DNA of 64,000 nt from Variovorax sp. PBL-E5 (GCF_901827185.1 NZ_LR594671.1:682001-746000), one strand, 5' to 3'. Shown: positions 28,611-38,017, counted from the stretch's first letter. Program-made: numbers and translations. Notes: generated from the sequence alone by a model not told the origin.

Positions 28611-28982
28611 TCAGCGGAACAGCCATCGGCTTGCCGCAAAAATCAGCGGGATGGTGATCAGGATGCTCGCCACGGGTGCCAACGCCACCGGCAGATGCAG
28701 CAGGTCGACCCACAGATAGACGATCAACGCACCCAGAAGGTATTGCGCAAGATAGACCAGCGGTAGCATCGCCGCCTTCTTCTCGCTGCGCGGCGCGCCG
28801 AAGACGAAGAACCTGTTGAGCACGTACGCGAGCGCGATGCCCGATACGAATGCGATCGCGTAGCTCTGCCAGTACGGCAGAACCTGAAGCAACGCAAGGT
28901 ACAGCAGGTAAGTGCCGAAGGTGTTCACCCCCCCAGAAACCAGGAACCGAACGAAAGGGGAAGTGATCTGTCTCGCGACCAT
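28611..28982 (-). CDS. GtrA family membrane protein (putative Und-P-sugar flippase)
   Basis: A 123-residue protein with four membrane segments and the GtrA signature: VRFLVSGGVNTFGTYLLYLAL at the N-terminus and LAYVLNRFFVF, then a C-terminal SRWLF. GtrA-type proteins are thought to flip undecaprenyl-phosphate-linked sugar to the periplasm. It lies between the fdtD-like gene (8-base gap) and the large membrane protein, with the gtrB-like gene nearby. Confidence 0.88.
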   Translation of the reverse strand: MVARQITSPFVRFLVSGGVNTFGTYLLYLALLQVLPYWQSYAIAFVSGIALAYVLNRFFVFGAPRSEKKAAMLPLVYLAQYLLGALIVYLWVDLLHLPVALAPVASILITIPLIFAASRWLFR

Positions 28983-28990
28983 GGGCGCAA

Positions 28991-29941
28991 TCAGGCCCGG
29001 TTCGCGTCGCCGAGCTTGAGGCGCAGGAACTCCGCGTGATCGCGAATGTAGTCGGCACCGTCGTAATAGTCGGATGCGAACACGAGCAAGACGGCATCCG
29101 CCGAATACCGGTACTGGATGCCCCAGGTCATCGCCGGCAGGTAGATGCCGACGGAGGGCTTGTCGAGCTTGAATTCCTCGCGCTTCAGGCCGTCGTCTGC
29201 GACCACACTCACCTCGCCCTTGACCGCGACCAGGAACTGATGGCATTTGTGGTGCGCATGCTCTCCGCGCGTCTCGGCCGTGGGCACGTCGTAGACGATG
29301 AAGTAGCGCGCGGGCTTGAATGGGATCTCGCGTTCGAATTCGCCGACCGAAAGGCTGCCGCGCATGTCGGGCACCGCGCGCAGCGTGTGCAGCGTGACGC
29401 CCCGGACCGATGTGGAGGTTACGCCGGGTGCCCTGATGCCCTGTTGTGGATCGCTCGCGGCGACCGTGCGTGCAGCCGCGTCCACGTAGCCCGTGATGCG
29501 CGCCGGGTTGCCGACCACGATCGCATTCGGCGGCACCGATCGCGTGACCACCGCGCCGGCGCCGACCATCGCGTTGCGGCCGACCGTGATGCCGGGAAGG
29601 ATCGTCGAATTGGCGCCCAGCGAGGCACCCGATTGGATCGTGGTGCGGCCGAAGGCCTCGGGGTATTGCTTGCTGCGCGGGAAGAGGTCGTTGGTGAAGG
29701 TGACGTTGGGGCCGACGAAGACATCGTCCTCGATCCGCACGCCGTCCCAGACCTGAACGCCGCATTTGATGGTGACACGATCGCCGATCACCACGTCGTT
29801 CTCGATGAAGACGTGATCGCAGATATTGCATTCGCCGCCGATGCGCGCTTGCGGCAGCACGTGCGCAAAGGCCCACACCCGGGTGCCGGCACCGATCTGG
29901 CTGCTTTCGCAGAGCGCATTGGGATGCGCGAAGTGATCCAT
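28991..29941 (-). CDS. Bifunctional dTDP-sugar 3,4-ketoisomerase/N-acetyltransferase (FdtD/WxcM type)
   Basis: A 316-residue fusion. The N-terminal 150 residues are a hexapeptide-repeat acyltransferase ([39 protein letters not shown]). The C-terminal half (about 175-316) is an FdtA/QdtA-like cupin with [12 protein letters not shown], the active-site His region. The cupin would move the keto group of the RfbB product from C4 to C3; FdtB aminates it; the acyltransferase then acetylates it, giving dTDP-Fuc3NAc or dTDP-Qui3NAc. Which epimer forms cannot be told from sequence. The gene sits in one operon with fdtB and gtrB-like genes. Confidence 0.9.
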   Translation of the reverse strand: MDHFAHPNALCESSQIGAGTRVWAFAHVLPQARIGGECNICDHVFIENDVVIGDRVTIKCGVQVWDGVRIEDDVFVGPNVTFTNDLFPRSKQYPEAFGRTTIQSGASLGANSTILPGITVGRNAMVGAGAVVTRSVPPNAIVVGNPARITGYVDAAARTVAASDPQQGIRAPGVTSTSVRGVTLHTLRAVPDMRGSLSVGEFEREIPFKPARYFIVYDVPTAETRGEHAHHKCHQFLVAVKGEVSVVADDGLKREEFKLDKPSVGIYLPAMTWGIQYRYSADAVLLVFASDYYDGADYIRDHAEFLRLKLGDANRA

Positions 29942-29945
29942 GGTC

Positions 29946-30881
29946 TTATTCCGCCTGATTGAATTCGTGCATTCGCATCATGACCGTGTGCGGCCGGCCT
30001 TTCGTATTTTCGTAGGTGCGCCAGGCATACGAGCCGACAACACCCAACCCGAACAGATTCATTGCGCCGAGAAAGACGATGGTGAGAATGGTCATCGCGT
30101 AGCCGGGCACCGAAATGAGTCCGGCCAGCCTGCCGATGGCCACGATGACACCGAGGAGGCCGGCGAGCGCAGCGGTGATGCCCCCTCCGCGTACCAGCAA
30201 CCGGATCGGCAGGTCCGTGAACGAGAACACGCTGTCCATCAAATAGTTGACCTTCTTGCGAAGTGTCCACGCCGACTTCCCGTGCTGCCGGGACTTGCGC
30301 GAATAGTGGATCAGCTTGCGACGGAAGCCGAGCCAGAAAAGCTGGGCGATCAGCGAGCTGTGGCGTTCGTCGAGGCGCAGCAGGTTGTCGCGGAACTCCC
30401 GGTTGCATCCGAAGACGTCGACGCCGCCGGGCGGTACCTCGGGCACCACGTACTTCCTGTAAAGCCACCAGAACATCTGGGCGGGCAGGCGGCTCATCAG
30501 CGGATCCTCGCGGCTCTCACGCGTGCCGACCACGACATCGACCGGCTCTTCGCGCAGCACCTTGTCCATCTCGAGCACGAGTTCCGGCGGCTCCTGCAGG
30601 TCGGCCGCCATCACCGCATAGCGATCGCTTTCGACCAGTTCCAGGCCGGCGCGAATGGCAGAGAAGGAACCGAAGTTGCGCGACAGGAGCGCGAGCCTGG
30701 ACGGAAACGGGCGTGCGGGAAGTGCATCGCGCAGCAGCTCGAAGCACCGGTCGGGACTGCCGTCGATCACGAAGACCGCTTCCATCTCGCCGTGCAGGTC
30801 GCGGTGCAGACCGCTCACCGCATCGAGCAGGTCCGGGATAGACGTTTCATTGCGATACACGGGGATGACGAGAGTCAGCAT
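29946..30881 (-). CDS. GtrB-type polyprenyl-phosphate glycosyltransferase (GT2, membrane)
   Basis: A 311-residue DPM1-like GT2: [40 protein letters not shown] and the acidic AADLQEPPE site, then two C-terminal membrane segments and a GRPHTVMM tail as in GtrB. It should load undecaprenyl phosphate with a sugar at the cytosolic face. Flanked by fdtB and fdtD, its donor is probably the dTDP-3-acetamido sugar rather than UDP-glucose; that is inference. ATG 30881 leaves 11 bases after fdtB; TTG 30896 would overlap. Confidence 0.85.
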   Translation of the reverse strand: MLTLVIPVYRNETSIPDLLDAVSGLHRDLHGEMEAVFVIDGSPDRCFELLRDALPARPFPSRLALLSRNFGSFSAIRAGLELVESDRYAVMAADLQEPPELVLEMDKVLREEPVDVVVGTRESREDPLMSRLPAQMFWWLYRKYVVPEVPPGGVDVFGCNREFRDNLLRLDERHSSLIAQLFWLGFRRKLIHYSRKSRQHGKSAWTLRKKVNYLMDSVFSFTDLPIRLLVRGGGITAALAGLLGVIVAIGRLAGLISVPGYAMTILTIVFLGAMNLFGLGVVGSYAWRTYENTKGRPHTVMMRMHEFNQAE

Positions 30882-30892
30882 GCCCGTCGACC

Positions 30893-31984
30893 TCAATGCG
30901 CGAAGAACGCGCGTACCGCGTCGATCACCTGAGTGACCTCACTGTCGGCAAGGCCGGGAAAGCACGGCAGCGAAACCACCATGTCGCACGCGCGTTCGGT
31001 CTGCTCGAGCGTGCCGGAAACCTGCGCATCGGGATAGGCGGTCTGAAGGTGATCGGCCAGCGGATAGTGAACGTCGGTCGCGACATCCCGCGAGCGCAGA
31101 TGCTCCCGGAACGCATCCCGCCCATCGATGCGCACGACGTACAGGTGGCCGACATAGTCTTCCTGCGTCGACGGCGGCAGGCCGAGCGGCAAGTCGGCGA
31201 AGGCCGCGTTGTATCGGGCCGCGATCTGGCGCCTTTCGTTGTTGGCGGCGTCGAGATGCGGCAACTTCGCGCGCAGCACCGCGGCCTGAACTTCGTCGAG
31301 GCGGCTGTTGCCGCCGTGTGGCGTCGAGACGTGGTACTTGGTCGACCAGCCGTATTGGCGCAGCGTGCGCACGGCCTTCGCGATGGCGGGATCGTTGCAG
31401 ACGACCGCACCACCGTCGCCCAACGCGCCGAGGTTCTTGGTCGGGTAGAAGCTGAAGCAGCCGATGTCGCCGATGCTGCCCGCCCGGCGGCCGTTGCGCA
31501 GGGCACCGTGCGATTGAGCACAGTCCTCGATCAGCTTGATGCCCGCCTTGCTCGCCATCGCCGCAAGCGCTTCGATGTCGGCCATCTGGCCGTAGAGATG
31601 GGTCACGATGACGGCCTTGGGGCCTTGCTGGATGGCCCGCTCGAACGCGGCGGCCGACATGTTCAATGTCTTTGCGTCGATATCGACATACAGCGGTTTG
31701 GCGCCGATGGCATGGATCGCCGTGCTCCCGTAAAAGCCGGCGTTGGCGACACAGGCGACGTGGTCGCCGGCTGCGACGCCCACGGCGCGCAGTGCAAGTT
31801 CGAGCGCATCGGTACCGTTGGCGAGCGACACGCACTCGGCCGCGCCGGCATGGGCGGCGAACTCCTGTTCGAACGCAGTGACCTCAGCGCCCAGGACATA
31901 CCAGTTGCTCCGGAGAACGCGAAGCAGGGCCGACTCGAGATCCAGGCCTGCGTTCGCGGCCTTGGCAGAAAAGAGGGGAATCAT
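30893..31984 (-). CDS. fdtB: dTDP-3-amino-3,6-dideoxyhexose aminotransferase (FdtB/QdtB type)
   Basis: A DegT/DnrJ/EryC1 PLP aminotransferase of 363 residues. FSFYPTKNLGALGDGGAV contains the PLP Lys183; ANGTDALELALRA, THLYGQMAD and EDCAQSHGA are typical. The FYPTKNLGALGD form is that of enzymes aminating C3 ketones such as FdtB and QdtB, and the adjacent FdtD supplies that 3-keto substrate. The start overlaps the GT4 gene upstream by four bases. Confidence 0.88.
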   Translation of the reverse strand: MIPLFSAKAANAGLDLESALLRVLRSNWYVLGAEVTAFEQEFAAHAGAAECVSLANGTDALELALRAVGVAAGDHVACVANAGFYGSTAIHAIGAKPLYVDIDAKTLNMSAAAFERAIQQGPKAVIVTHLYGQMADIEALAAMASKAGIKLIEDCAQSHGALRNGRRAGSIGDIGCFSFYPTKNLGALGDGGAVVCNDPAIAKAVRTLRQYGWSTKYHVSTPHGGNSRLDEVQAAVLRAKLPHLDAANNERRQIAARYNAAFADLPLGLPPSTQEDYVGHLYVVRIDGRDAFREHLRSRDVATDVHYPLADHLQTAYPDAQVSGTLEQTERACDMVVSLPCFPGLADSEVTQVIDAVRAFFAH

Positions 31985-33303
31985 GGAATGTTTTCTGGAC
32001 TTGGGAGCCTGGGGGTAGTCTGGAACAATGCCAGCGGCTCGGCGATCTCGTCGGCCGTGAGCAGTGCGGGCGAGGCCTGCCAGCCGCCGAGTAACTCGCC
32101 CATCGTCTTCACCATCGCGAGCACCGGCCGCGCCGCAGCGGCGAGTCGCGACATTTCGATCAGGTTGGCAACGTAGGCATCGGCACTGAAGGTCCGTTTG
32201 GCCCACGCCTGGCCGCGCCGCGCCATCCCTCGCCTTGCGCCGGTGTCGGCCGCAAGTTCCTCGAGAACGGCCCGCAGGTCGGCGATCTCGCTGCTCGGTG
32301 CGACCTTGCGCACGCAATCGTCGGGCAGCTCGCTGTAGAAGGCGGCGTCGGTGACCACGACAGCCTTTCCATAGAGGAGTGCCTCGATCGTGGTGGCGGA
32401 GGCGGCTTCGAAGCTGGGCCAGCGCAGGCAGCATGCCACGTCGGCTTCTGCCATCGCTTGCTGCAGCGCAGGGTCGCTCATCTCGCCCGAGATGGTCAAG
32501 TCGACGCCGAGCGTCCGTGCCAATGCCGAGAGCTCGTCCGCGACGTGCGATTGAATCAGGCCGCAGAGCCGGTAGCTGACCGTCTCGCGCAAGCGTTCGC
32601 TGGTACCGATCGCGCGGATCACGCTGTCGACCCGCTTGTTGGGATTGACATGGCCGACCGTCACGATGCGCAGTCTTTCGTCGTCGCGTATGGCAGCCGG
32701 CACCGCACCGGGCGCGTCGTAGGGCAGCGCCAGCACGCTCAGCGGCCCGGCGCAGGACGCAGCCACGCGGTGCATTCCCCAGTGGCTGTGCGACACGACC
32801 GCCAGGGCTTCCGCGCAGACCCATTCGGTCATTGGATAGAGCTGGCTGGCCATGTCCATGAAGGCTTGTGGCGTCGAGGCCGAGGCCTCGAAGAACTCGA
32901 GGGGGGCCTGTTCTCCATACCAACGTTCGAGCACCGACGCGGCCTCTGTGGGTCGGCGATGCGACCATTCCGAAAACATGTGTGCCAAGAGGAAGTCATG
33001 CAGACACACGATCCCGGGCAGGCGGCCGAGCCAGTGCAGACCACCGCAGTGATAGGCGTAGTTGTTGCCGATCTGGTAGACGAGCGCATCGGCATCGCGC
33101 GTCACCTCTTCCACGTCGGCTTCGTCGTTCCACCGCAGCACCGGGACCGTGCATGCATGCGGCACGGTGTCGAGCAGGTCGTCGCGCTCCGTGCGCACAA
33201 TGATGGCCGTGTGGCCCAGACGCTCGAGGCTGGTCAGGAGCAGCGCCGTCACGCGACCGATCGCCGAGGCCGTTCCGAAGGGCGTGAAGAAGACCAGCTT
33301 CAT
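31981..33303 (-). CDS. Glycosyltransferase, GT4-like (GT-B)
   Basis: A 440-residue cytosolic transferase. The N-terminus MKLVFFTPFG and the C-terminal domain VTVGHVNPNKRVDSVIRA, SGEMSDPALQQAM and SFEAASATTIEALLYGK are GT4 hallmarks; the E-x7-E pair usual in GT4 is not exact here (SFEAASATTIEA). Donor and acceptor are unknown. It overlaps both neighbours by four bases and is the third of three tandem GT4 genes in the operon. The open frame runs upstream, but ATG 33303 starts the Rossmann fold. Confidence 0.82.
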   Translation of the reverse strand: MKLVFFTPFGTASAIGRVTALLLTSLERLGHTAIIVRTERDDLLDTVPHACTVPVLRWNDEADVEEVTRDADALVYQIGNNYAYHCGGLHWLGRLPGIVCLHDFLLAHMFSEWSHRRPTEAASVLERWYGEQAPLEFFEASASTPQAFMDMASQLYPMTEWVCAEALAVVSHSHWGMHRVAASCAGPLSVLALPYDAPGAVPAAIRDDERLRIVTVGHVNPNKRVDSVIRAIGTSERLRETVSYRLCGLIQSHVADELSALARTLGVDLTISGEMSDPALQQAMAEADVACCLRWPSFEAASATTIEALLYGKAVVVTDAAFYSELPDDCVRKVAPSSEIADLRAVLEELAADTGARRGMARRGQAWAKRTFSADAYVANLIEMSRLAAAARPVLAMVKTMGELLGGWQASPALLTADEIAEPLALFQTTPRLPSPENIP

Positions 33304-34337
33304 GACAACAGCGCCTGCACCGTCGAAGGCCAGTCGATGCCGAAGCTCTTCCAGCGCGCGTGCGCGGCCTGGCCGAACTCGCGCGAGCGCGCGGCATTGG
33401 CGCAGGCAGCGCTCATCGCTTGCGCCAGCGCCTGCGCTGAAGGCTCGGCCACCCAGCCGGTCTCGCGATCCCTTGCCAGGCCGAGCACGCCGCCGCTGTC
33501 GGTGGTGCTGATCAGTGCCTTGCACGCAGTCGCGGCTTCCATGGCCACGTAGCTGAACGATTCCTCGTCGAAGGGCAGCGACGCGACGGCCGACGACCGA
33601 TTGACGTAGTCCGCGTATTCGCTGCGCGTGAGGAAACGCAGATCCAGGCGCACCCGGTCCTGAATGCCGAGACGCTCGACCGTCGATCGCAGGCGTTCGG
33701 CGTCGGCGTCCGTGTCGGGCGGACCGGCGACGACGAGCCGCACGTTCGCGGCCGCGTGCGCCATGGCTTCCACCAGCAGGTGCTGGCGCTTTGCGCCGTT
33801 GACGCGGCCACCTGCGAAGACATAGCCATCGGCTGCACCGCCGACAAAGATTTCCGGATCATTGATCGGTGCGCGCAACACCTCCGACCGGAAGCCGTTG
33901 TAGTGCGCCAGGCGCTTCTGGGTCACGTCCGAGATCGAGAAGATGCGATGCGCGCTTCTGAAGCACTCGTCGTCGGCGTTCCGTATCAATCGGCGGATGT
34001 CGTCGCCGAGTTCGCCCGCGGGCAGGTTCGTCTGGCCTGCATCGTAGAGATCGTAGGCTTGCCGGTATTGGTGCACCAGCCACATCGTCTTGCGCGGATG
34101 AGGTGCCAGGTAGGCCGGGAATTTCAATGCGATCACATGGTCGACATTCGGGATCTCAAAGGCACGTGCCATCAGCATCTGCGAGGGAATGCGGGTCGCC
34201 GGCTCCCACTGGAAAGGAATGCGCAGCACCTCCGCCTCGTGGCCCGCGATCTGGAGCTGCCGCTGCAGATGGCTGGCCATGGCTTCGGCGCCGCCGGAGA
34301 CGAAGGGCGCCATGTTGTTGACGACGAGGACCTTCAC
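33300..34337 (-). CDS. Glycosyltransferase, GT4 family
   Basis: A 345-residue GT-B transferase. N-terminus MKVLVVNNMAPFVSGGAEAM and C-terminal FAGGRVNGAKRQHLLVEAMA and PFDEESFSYVAMEAATA, followed by TTDSGG, show the GT4 fold and E-x7-E site. It is clearly related to the next gene (34334): both have GGxE/GGYR after the first strand, a PHPRK/PHPHK motif with an LVHQYR or FIHHLR strand, and KRQHLL. Gene duplication within the operon is likely. Confidence 0.85.
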   Translation of the reverse strand: MKVLVVNNMAPFVSGGAEAMASHLQRQLQIAGHEAEVLRIPFQWEPATRIPSQMLMARAFEIPNVDHVIALKFPAYLAPHPRKTMWLVHQYRQAYDLYDAGQTNLPAGELGDDIRRLIRNADDECFRSAHRIFSISDVTQKRLAHYNGFRSEVLRAPINDPEIFVGGAADGYVFAGGRVNGAKRQHLLVEAMAHAAANVRLVVAGPPDTDADAERLRSTVERLGIQDRVRLDLRFLTRSEYADYVNRSSAVASLPFDEESFSYVAMEAATACKALISTTDSGGVLGLARDRETGWVAEPSAQALAQAMSAACANAARSREFGQAAHARWKSFGIDWPSTVQALLS

Positions 34338-35368
34338 GCGAGAAGCCTTTCGAGCACGTGCGGCCAGCCGATGTGCAGGGCGTCGATCCTCGCATTCGCT
34401 TCTTCGCCCATGCGGCGTGCTTCAGCGCGGTCCGCGTAGAGCCGGTCCATGGCCGCCGCGAGGGCGTCGGGGGCCGGATCGGACACCAGTCCGTCATGCC
34501 CGTGTCTCACGAACTCGAGCGGTCCCCCGGCGTCGGTGGTGGTGAGGATCGGCTTGCGTGCATGCGCGGCCTCCAGGATCGGATAGCCGTACGAGTCCTC
34601 ATCCAGCGGCACATAGGCGGCGGCAAGACAGTCGGCGAGATGGTTCTCCTTTTCCTCCTCACTGATCCAGCGTTCGTCCAGCACGACCCTGTCGCCGAGG
34701 CCGTGTGCCGCAACCTGCCGTGCCAGTTGCTGCGGGTAGTCCGGCCCGCTGCTGCGTCCCGCAATGCGCAGTCGCACGGGCGTCCTGCACTGGCTCAGGG
34801 CTTCGATCAACAGATGCTGGCGCTTGTGGTGCTCGATGCGGCAGATGCAGACGATCTCGTCGTTCATCGACCGGTGATGAAAGCGCTCCGGCTTGTAGAC
34901 GGGAGGGAAGAGCGGCTCGCTGTCCACACCGTTGTAGCGACGCAGGCGTTCCGACACGACACTCGAATTCGAGAAGACACGCTGCGCCTCGGCCAGCGCC
35001 GCGGTATCGGCGGCGCGCAATGCGTCGCGGATCCCGCGGTATTTCGCATCATCGGGGAAGCTGCGGTAGGGACTGTCCCACAAGTCGTAGAACACGCGCA
35101 GGTGATGGATGAACCAGACGATCTTGTGCGGATGCGGGATCAGATGGGACTGCGGCCGAAAACAGATGATCCGGTCTGCCGCGGAAAGGTCGACGAAGCG
35201 ATAGGCCGCCATCTGCTTGAAGAGCAATTCCGGCTCGTCCGCCTCGGGAAGATAGACGCGCTCGACCCGATGCCCTGCTTCGAGAAGCATGGCCTCGAGC
35301 CATTCGACGATGTTCCTGTAGCCGCCGTTGACGAATGGAACGAAGGACGAACAAAGCGCAATCTTCAT
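34334..35368 (-). CDS. Glycosyltransferase, GT4 family (paralogue of preceding gene)
   Basis: A 344-residue GT-B enzyme with MKIALCSSFVPFVNGGYRN, HPHKIVWFIHHLRVFYDL, CRIEHHKRQHLLIEALS and PLDEDSYGYPILEAAHA with the E-x7-E-like acidic pair. Shared motifs with the gene at 33300 indicate a paralogous pair, which might add similar sugars in one repeat. It overlaps the aminotransferase upstream by four bases. Sugar specificity is unknown; GDP-linked sugars made by the adjacent genes are likely donors. Confidence 0.85.
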   Translation of the reverse strand: MKIALCSSFVPFVNGGYRNIVEWLEAMLLEAGHRVERVYLPEADEPELLFKQMAAYRFVDLSAADRIICFRPQSHLIPHPHKIVWFIHHLRVFYDLWDSPYRSFPDDAKYRGIRDALRAADTAALAEAQRVFSNSSVVSERLRRYNGVDSEPLFPPVYKPERFHHRSMNDEIVCICRIEHHKRQHLLIEALSQCRTPVRLRIAGRSSGPDYPQQLARQVAAHGLGDRVVLDERWISEEEKENHLADCLAAAYVPLDEDSYGYPILEAAHARKPILTTTDAGGPLEFVRHGHDGLVSDPAPDALAAAMDRLYADRAEARRMGEEANARIDALHIGWPHVLERLLA

Positions 35369-36468
35369 CGGCCCACGGCTTGGCGCAACGCAGCCGCGAT
35401 GCGGTTGACGTCGTCTTGGGTCAGGTCCTGGTGCGTCGGCAGGTTGATGCCGCGCTGAGCCCACTCGTCGGCCACAGGATAGGTCTTGTCTTCCAGATAG
35501 GGCGGCAGAACGTGCATCGGGTAGAACACCGGCCGCGTCTCGATGCCCTGTTCGTCGAGTGCCCGCATGACCGCGTCGCGCCGCTCTTCGCCGCCTTCAC
35601 GCAGGTAGACCGTGTACATCCAGTAGACATGCTGCATGCCTGGCTGCGTGGTCGGCAACACCAAGGCGTCGGCGAGTGGGGCAAGTGCCTTGTCATAGAT
35701 GCGCGCGAGCGCCTGGCGTTCGCTCAGCGCCGCATCGATCGTCTCCATCTGCGCCAGTCCGATCGCAGCCTGGATGTTCGTCATGCGGTAGTTGTAGCCG
35801 ATCACCGGAAACCAGTAGCGTCGCTTCGGGTCGACGCCCTGGCCGCGATAGAGGCGCAGCCTGGCTGCGATCTCGTCGTCATTGGTCGTCACCATGCCGC
35901 CCTCGCCGGTCGTGACGATCTTGTTGCCGAAGAAACTGAAGATCGCACAGTCGCCGATGCCCCCGACACGCTGGCCGTTCACTTCGGCGCCGTGGGCTTC
36001 GGCGGCGTCTTCGAGCACCCAGAGCTTGTGCTTGCGCGCGATCGCCATCACCGCCTCCATCTGGGCCGGGTGTCCGTAGAGATGCACCGGAATGATGCCG
36101 CGCGTGCGGGGCGTGATGGCGCGTTCGATCTGATTCGGATCGATGTTCATCGTGTCGGCGCTCACATCGACGAGCACCGGCGTCGCGCCGCAGTACTTGA
36201 CGGCGTTGGCGGTGGCGATGTAGGTCACCGTGGGAACGATGACCTCGTCGCCCGGCTTCAGATCGAGCGCGACCAGCGCGAGATGGAGCGCGGTCGTTCC
36301 GTTGTTGGCGGCGACCGCGTGCTTCACGCCGCAGAACGCCGCAAAGGATTCCTCGAAGGCGGCAATGTACTTGCCGTTCGACGAGATCCAGCTGGTGTCG
36401 AGACAGTCGAGCACGTACTTGCGTTCATTGCCTGCCAGTTTCGGCTGGGCCACTGCGATTCGGTTCAT
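35365..36468 (-). CDS. GDP-perosamine synthase-like aminotransferase
   Basis: A 367-residue DegT/DnrJ/EryC1 enzyme with PLP Lys183 in FSFFGNKIVTTGEGGMV, almost the FSFYGNK-x-x-TTGEGGMV motif of GDP-perosamine synthases; NNGTTALHLAL, VPTVTYIATANAV and HLYGHPAQM agree. It would aminate C4 of GDP-4-keto-6-deoxymannose, the Gmd product made four genes upstream. The retained Lys excludes a ColD-type 3-dehydratase, where it is His. The acetyltransferase at 36473 completes the pair. Confidence 0.82.
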   Translation of the reverse strand: MNRIAVAQPKLAGNERKYVLDCLDTSWISSNGKYIAAFEESFAAFCGVKHAVAANNGTTALHLALVALDLKPGDEVIVPTVTYIATANAVKYCGATPVLVDVSADTMNIDPNQIERAITPRTRGIIPVHLYGHPAQMEAVMAIARKHKLWVLEDAAEAHGAEVNGQRVGGIGDCAIFSFFGNKIVTTGEGGMVTTNDDEIAARLRLYRGQGVDPKRRYWFPVIGYNYRMTNIQAAIGLAQMETIDAALSERQALARIYDKALAPLADALVLPTTQPGMQHVYWMYTVYLREGGEERRDAVMRALDEQGIETRPVFYPMHVLPPYLEDKTYPVADEWAQRGINLPTHQDLTQDDVNRIAAALRQAVGR

Positions 36469-36472
36469 AGGT

Positions 36473-37105
36473 CTACCCTCTTCGGTTTATTTGTCTCGCA
36501 GGCACGCCGGCAACTCTGATGTTCGGCTCGATGTCCGAGATGATGATGGAACCTGCGCCTGCCACCACGTCGGGCCCGATGGACACGCCCGGAATGACCT
36601 TGCTGCCGATCCCCAGGAACGCGCGTGGGCCGACGGTGACGTTGCCTGCGAGTCCGCATTGCGGCGCGACATGCGCCGCCTCGCCGATGCGGCCATCGTG
36701 GTCGACGCTCGCCGACGTGTTGATGATCGCGAGGTCGGCGATCGTTGTGTCCGCGTTGACGACCGCGCCGGCCATGATCGCGATACCTTTGCCGAGCCGC
36801 ACGGTCGGGGACAGCACGGCAGCCGGGCTGATGGCATTGACCAGTTCGTAGCCGAGTGCAGTCACCGACGCCGCCAGGCGCTGCCGGATCGCGTTGGCGC
36901 CGATCGCGACGAAGGCAAGGGCGTGGCCCTCCGCGCGCAGCCGGGCAAGGTGCTCGTCGCCGCGCAGCACCGGCACGTCCAGGCATCGGTCGCCGCTTTC
37001 GGCACCGCCGATGCAGCAGGCCACCGATACCCCCATGGCGCGCAGCAGTTCGATGCACACCTTGGCATGGCCACCCGCGCCAATGACGATGACATCCTGC
37101 CTCAC
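36473..37105 (-). CDS. NeuD/PglD/PerB-type sugar N-acetyltransferase
   Basis: A 210-residue two-domain acyltransferase. The Rossmann-like N-terminus (VIVIGAGGHAKVCIELL, AFVAIGANAIRQ) is followed by a hexapeptide-repeat helix with NTSASVDHDGRIGEAAHVAP, where the His of VDHD is the usual catalytic base, and VAGVPAR near the end. It probably acetylates the 4-amino group of GDP-perosamine. It starts at GTG 37105 in a GTGA overlap with the preceding gene. Confidence 0.87.
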   Translation of the reverse strand: MRQDVIVIGAGGHAKVCIELLRAMGVSVACCIGGAESGDRCLDVPVLRGDEHLARLRAEGHALAFVAIGANAIRQRLAASVTALGYELVNAISPAAVLSPTVRLGKGIAIMAGAVVNADTTIADLAIINTSASVDHDGRIGEAAHVAPQCGLAGNVTVGPRAFLGIGSKVIPGVSIGPDVVAGAGSIIISDIEPNIRVAGVPARQINRRG

Positions 37106-37917
37106 AGCGCGCCTTGTGCCCGGCGCCAGGCATTTGCGCCCTCGCGGGCAAGGAGCAGGTTGTGCGGCAGCGCATCGTCCGCGCTGTGCATCGAGGCGTC
37201 CTGCAGGACACCGGATTCAGGGTCGATCGCCTTGGCGACAAGGCCCAGGTGTGCGAACACCCGTGGCCAGTCGGGATTCGAATGCCGTGCGTTGGGATGA
37301 TGCGATGCATCGAAGGCGACGATCAGCGCCATGTGCGGGTTGCGGGACACGATCGATGCGATCTCGTCCAGCATGCCCTGTTCGAAACGCGCGGCATCGA
37401 TCTTCAGCACCGCGATCGCGCCTTGCACCTCCGCATGGGCCCCGAATTCGGCGAACGTTCCGGCCGGCTGCAGCAGGTTTTGAATCAGGGCGCTGGTGGC
37501 GCGAGTTGCGAGGCGAGAGCGCAGCGCGTCCTGCGATGCCTTGAGTTCGCGCTTGACGCTCATGGTGTGCGCCGACAGCAGGCGTTCCGTCGCTTCCTGT
37601 TGGGCGCGTTTGTGCGTAGCCAGATCCTTGGCGATCTGCTGGCGAATCTGGTGGATCTCCGTGACCAGAGGCGCCATGAGATAGGCGCGGGTGCGGAACG
37701 CGAGGGGGCTGCCCACGGGGCGGAAGATCTTGTAGACCCCTCGCGCGAAGGGCTTGATCCAGCGCTTGATTCGCGCGCGAAAACCCTGGCCGCCAGCACC
37801 TGTGCCGGCCTGCGCCGCGCTGCCGGCCCGCAGGTGATGCGCCTGCGCGGAAATTGCCTTGGCTCTCGACGACAGCGCGACGCGGATGTCCACGCCGGTT
37901 CTTTCAGTGTTCTTCAT
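37102..37917 (-). CDS. Hypothetical protein with coiled coil and FkbM-like C-terminal segment
   Basis: About 271 residues. Residues 75-150 are strongly helical and charged (IHQIRQQIAKDLATHKRAQQ), probably a coiled coil. The C-terminal 110 residues (AVLKIDAARFEQGML, MALIVAFDAS, FAHLGLVAKAID, NLLLAR) follow the end of FkbM-type methyltransferases (LKIDVEG..., then a ...NLLL tail), but no SAM-binding loop precedes it. It may be a decayed or repurposed FkbM protein. ATG 37917 is used; ATG 37926 is equally possible. It lies between gmd and the acetyltransferase. Confidence 0.55.
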   Translation of the reverse strand: MKNTERTGVDIRVALSSRAKAISAQAHHLRAGSAAQAGTGAGGQGFRARIKRWIKPFARGVYKIFRPVGSPLAFRTRAYLMAPLVTEIHQIRQQIAKDLATHKRAQQEATERLLSAHTMSVKRELKASQDALRSRLATRATSALIQNLLQPAGTFAEFGAHAEVQGAIAVLKIDAARFEQGMLDEIASIVSRNPHMALIVAFDASHHPNARHSNPDWPRVFAHLGLVAKAIDPESGVLQDASMHSADDALPHNLLLAREGANAWRRAQGAL

Positions 37918-38017
37918 GGTCTCCATCGAAACGCCTGTTGCGGCACAAAACATGAGACCCACCCGCGCGCCACCCTGGCCGCGGCTCCCCATCGATGCTG
38001 GCAACCCGAGCGACGCC

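Noticed and set aside
35365..36468. ColD-like GDP-4-keto-6-deoxymannose 3-dehydratase
   Set aside because: ColD has His in place of the PLP lysine; this protein keeps Lys183 in FFGNKIVTTGEGG, the perosamine-synthase form.
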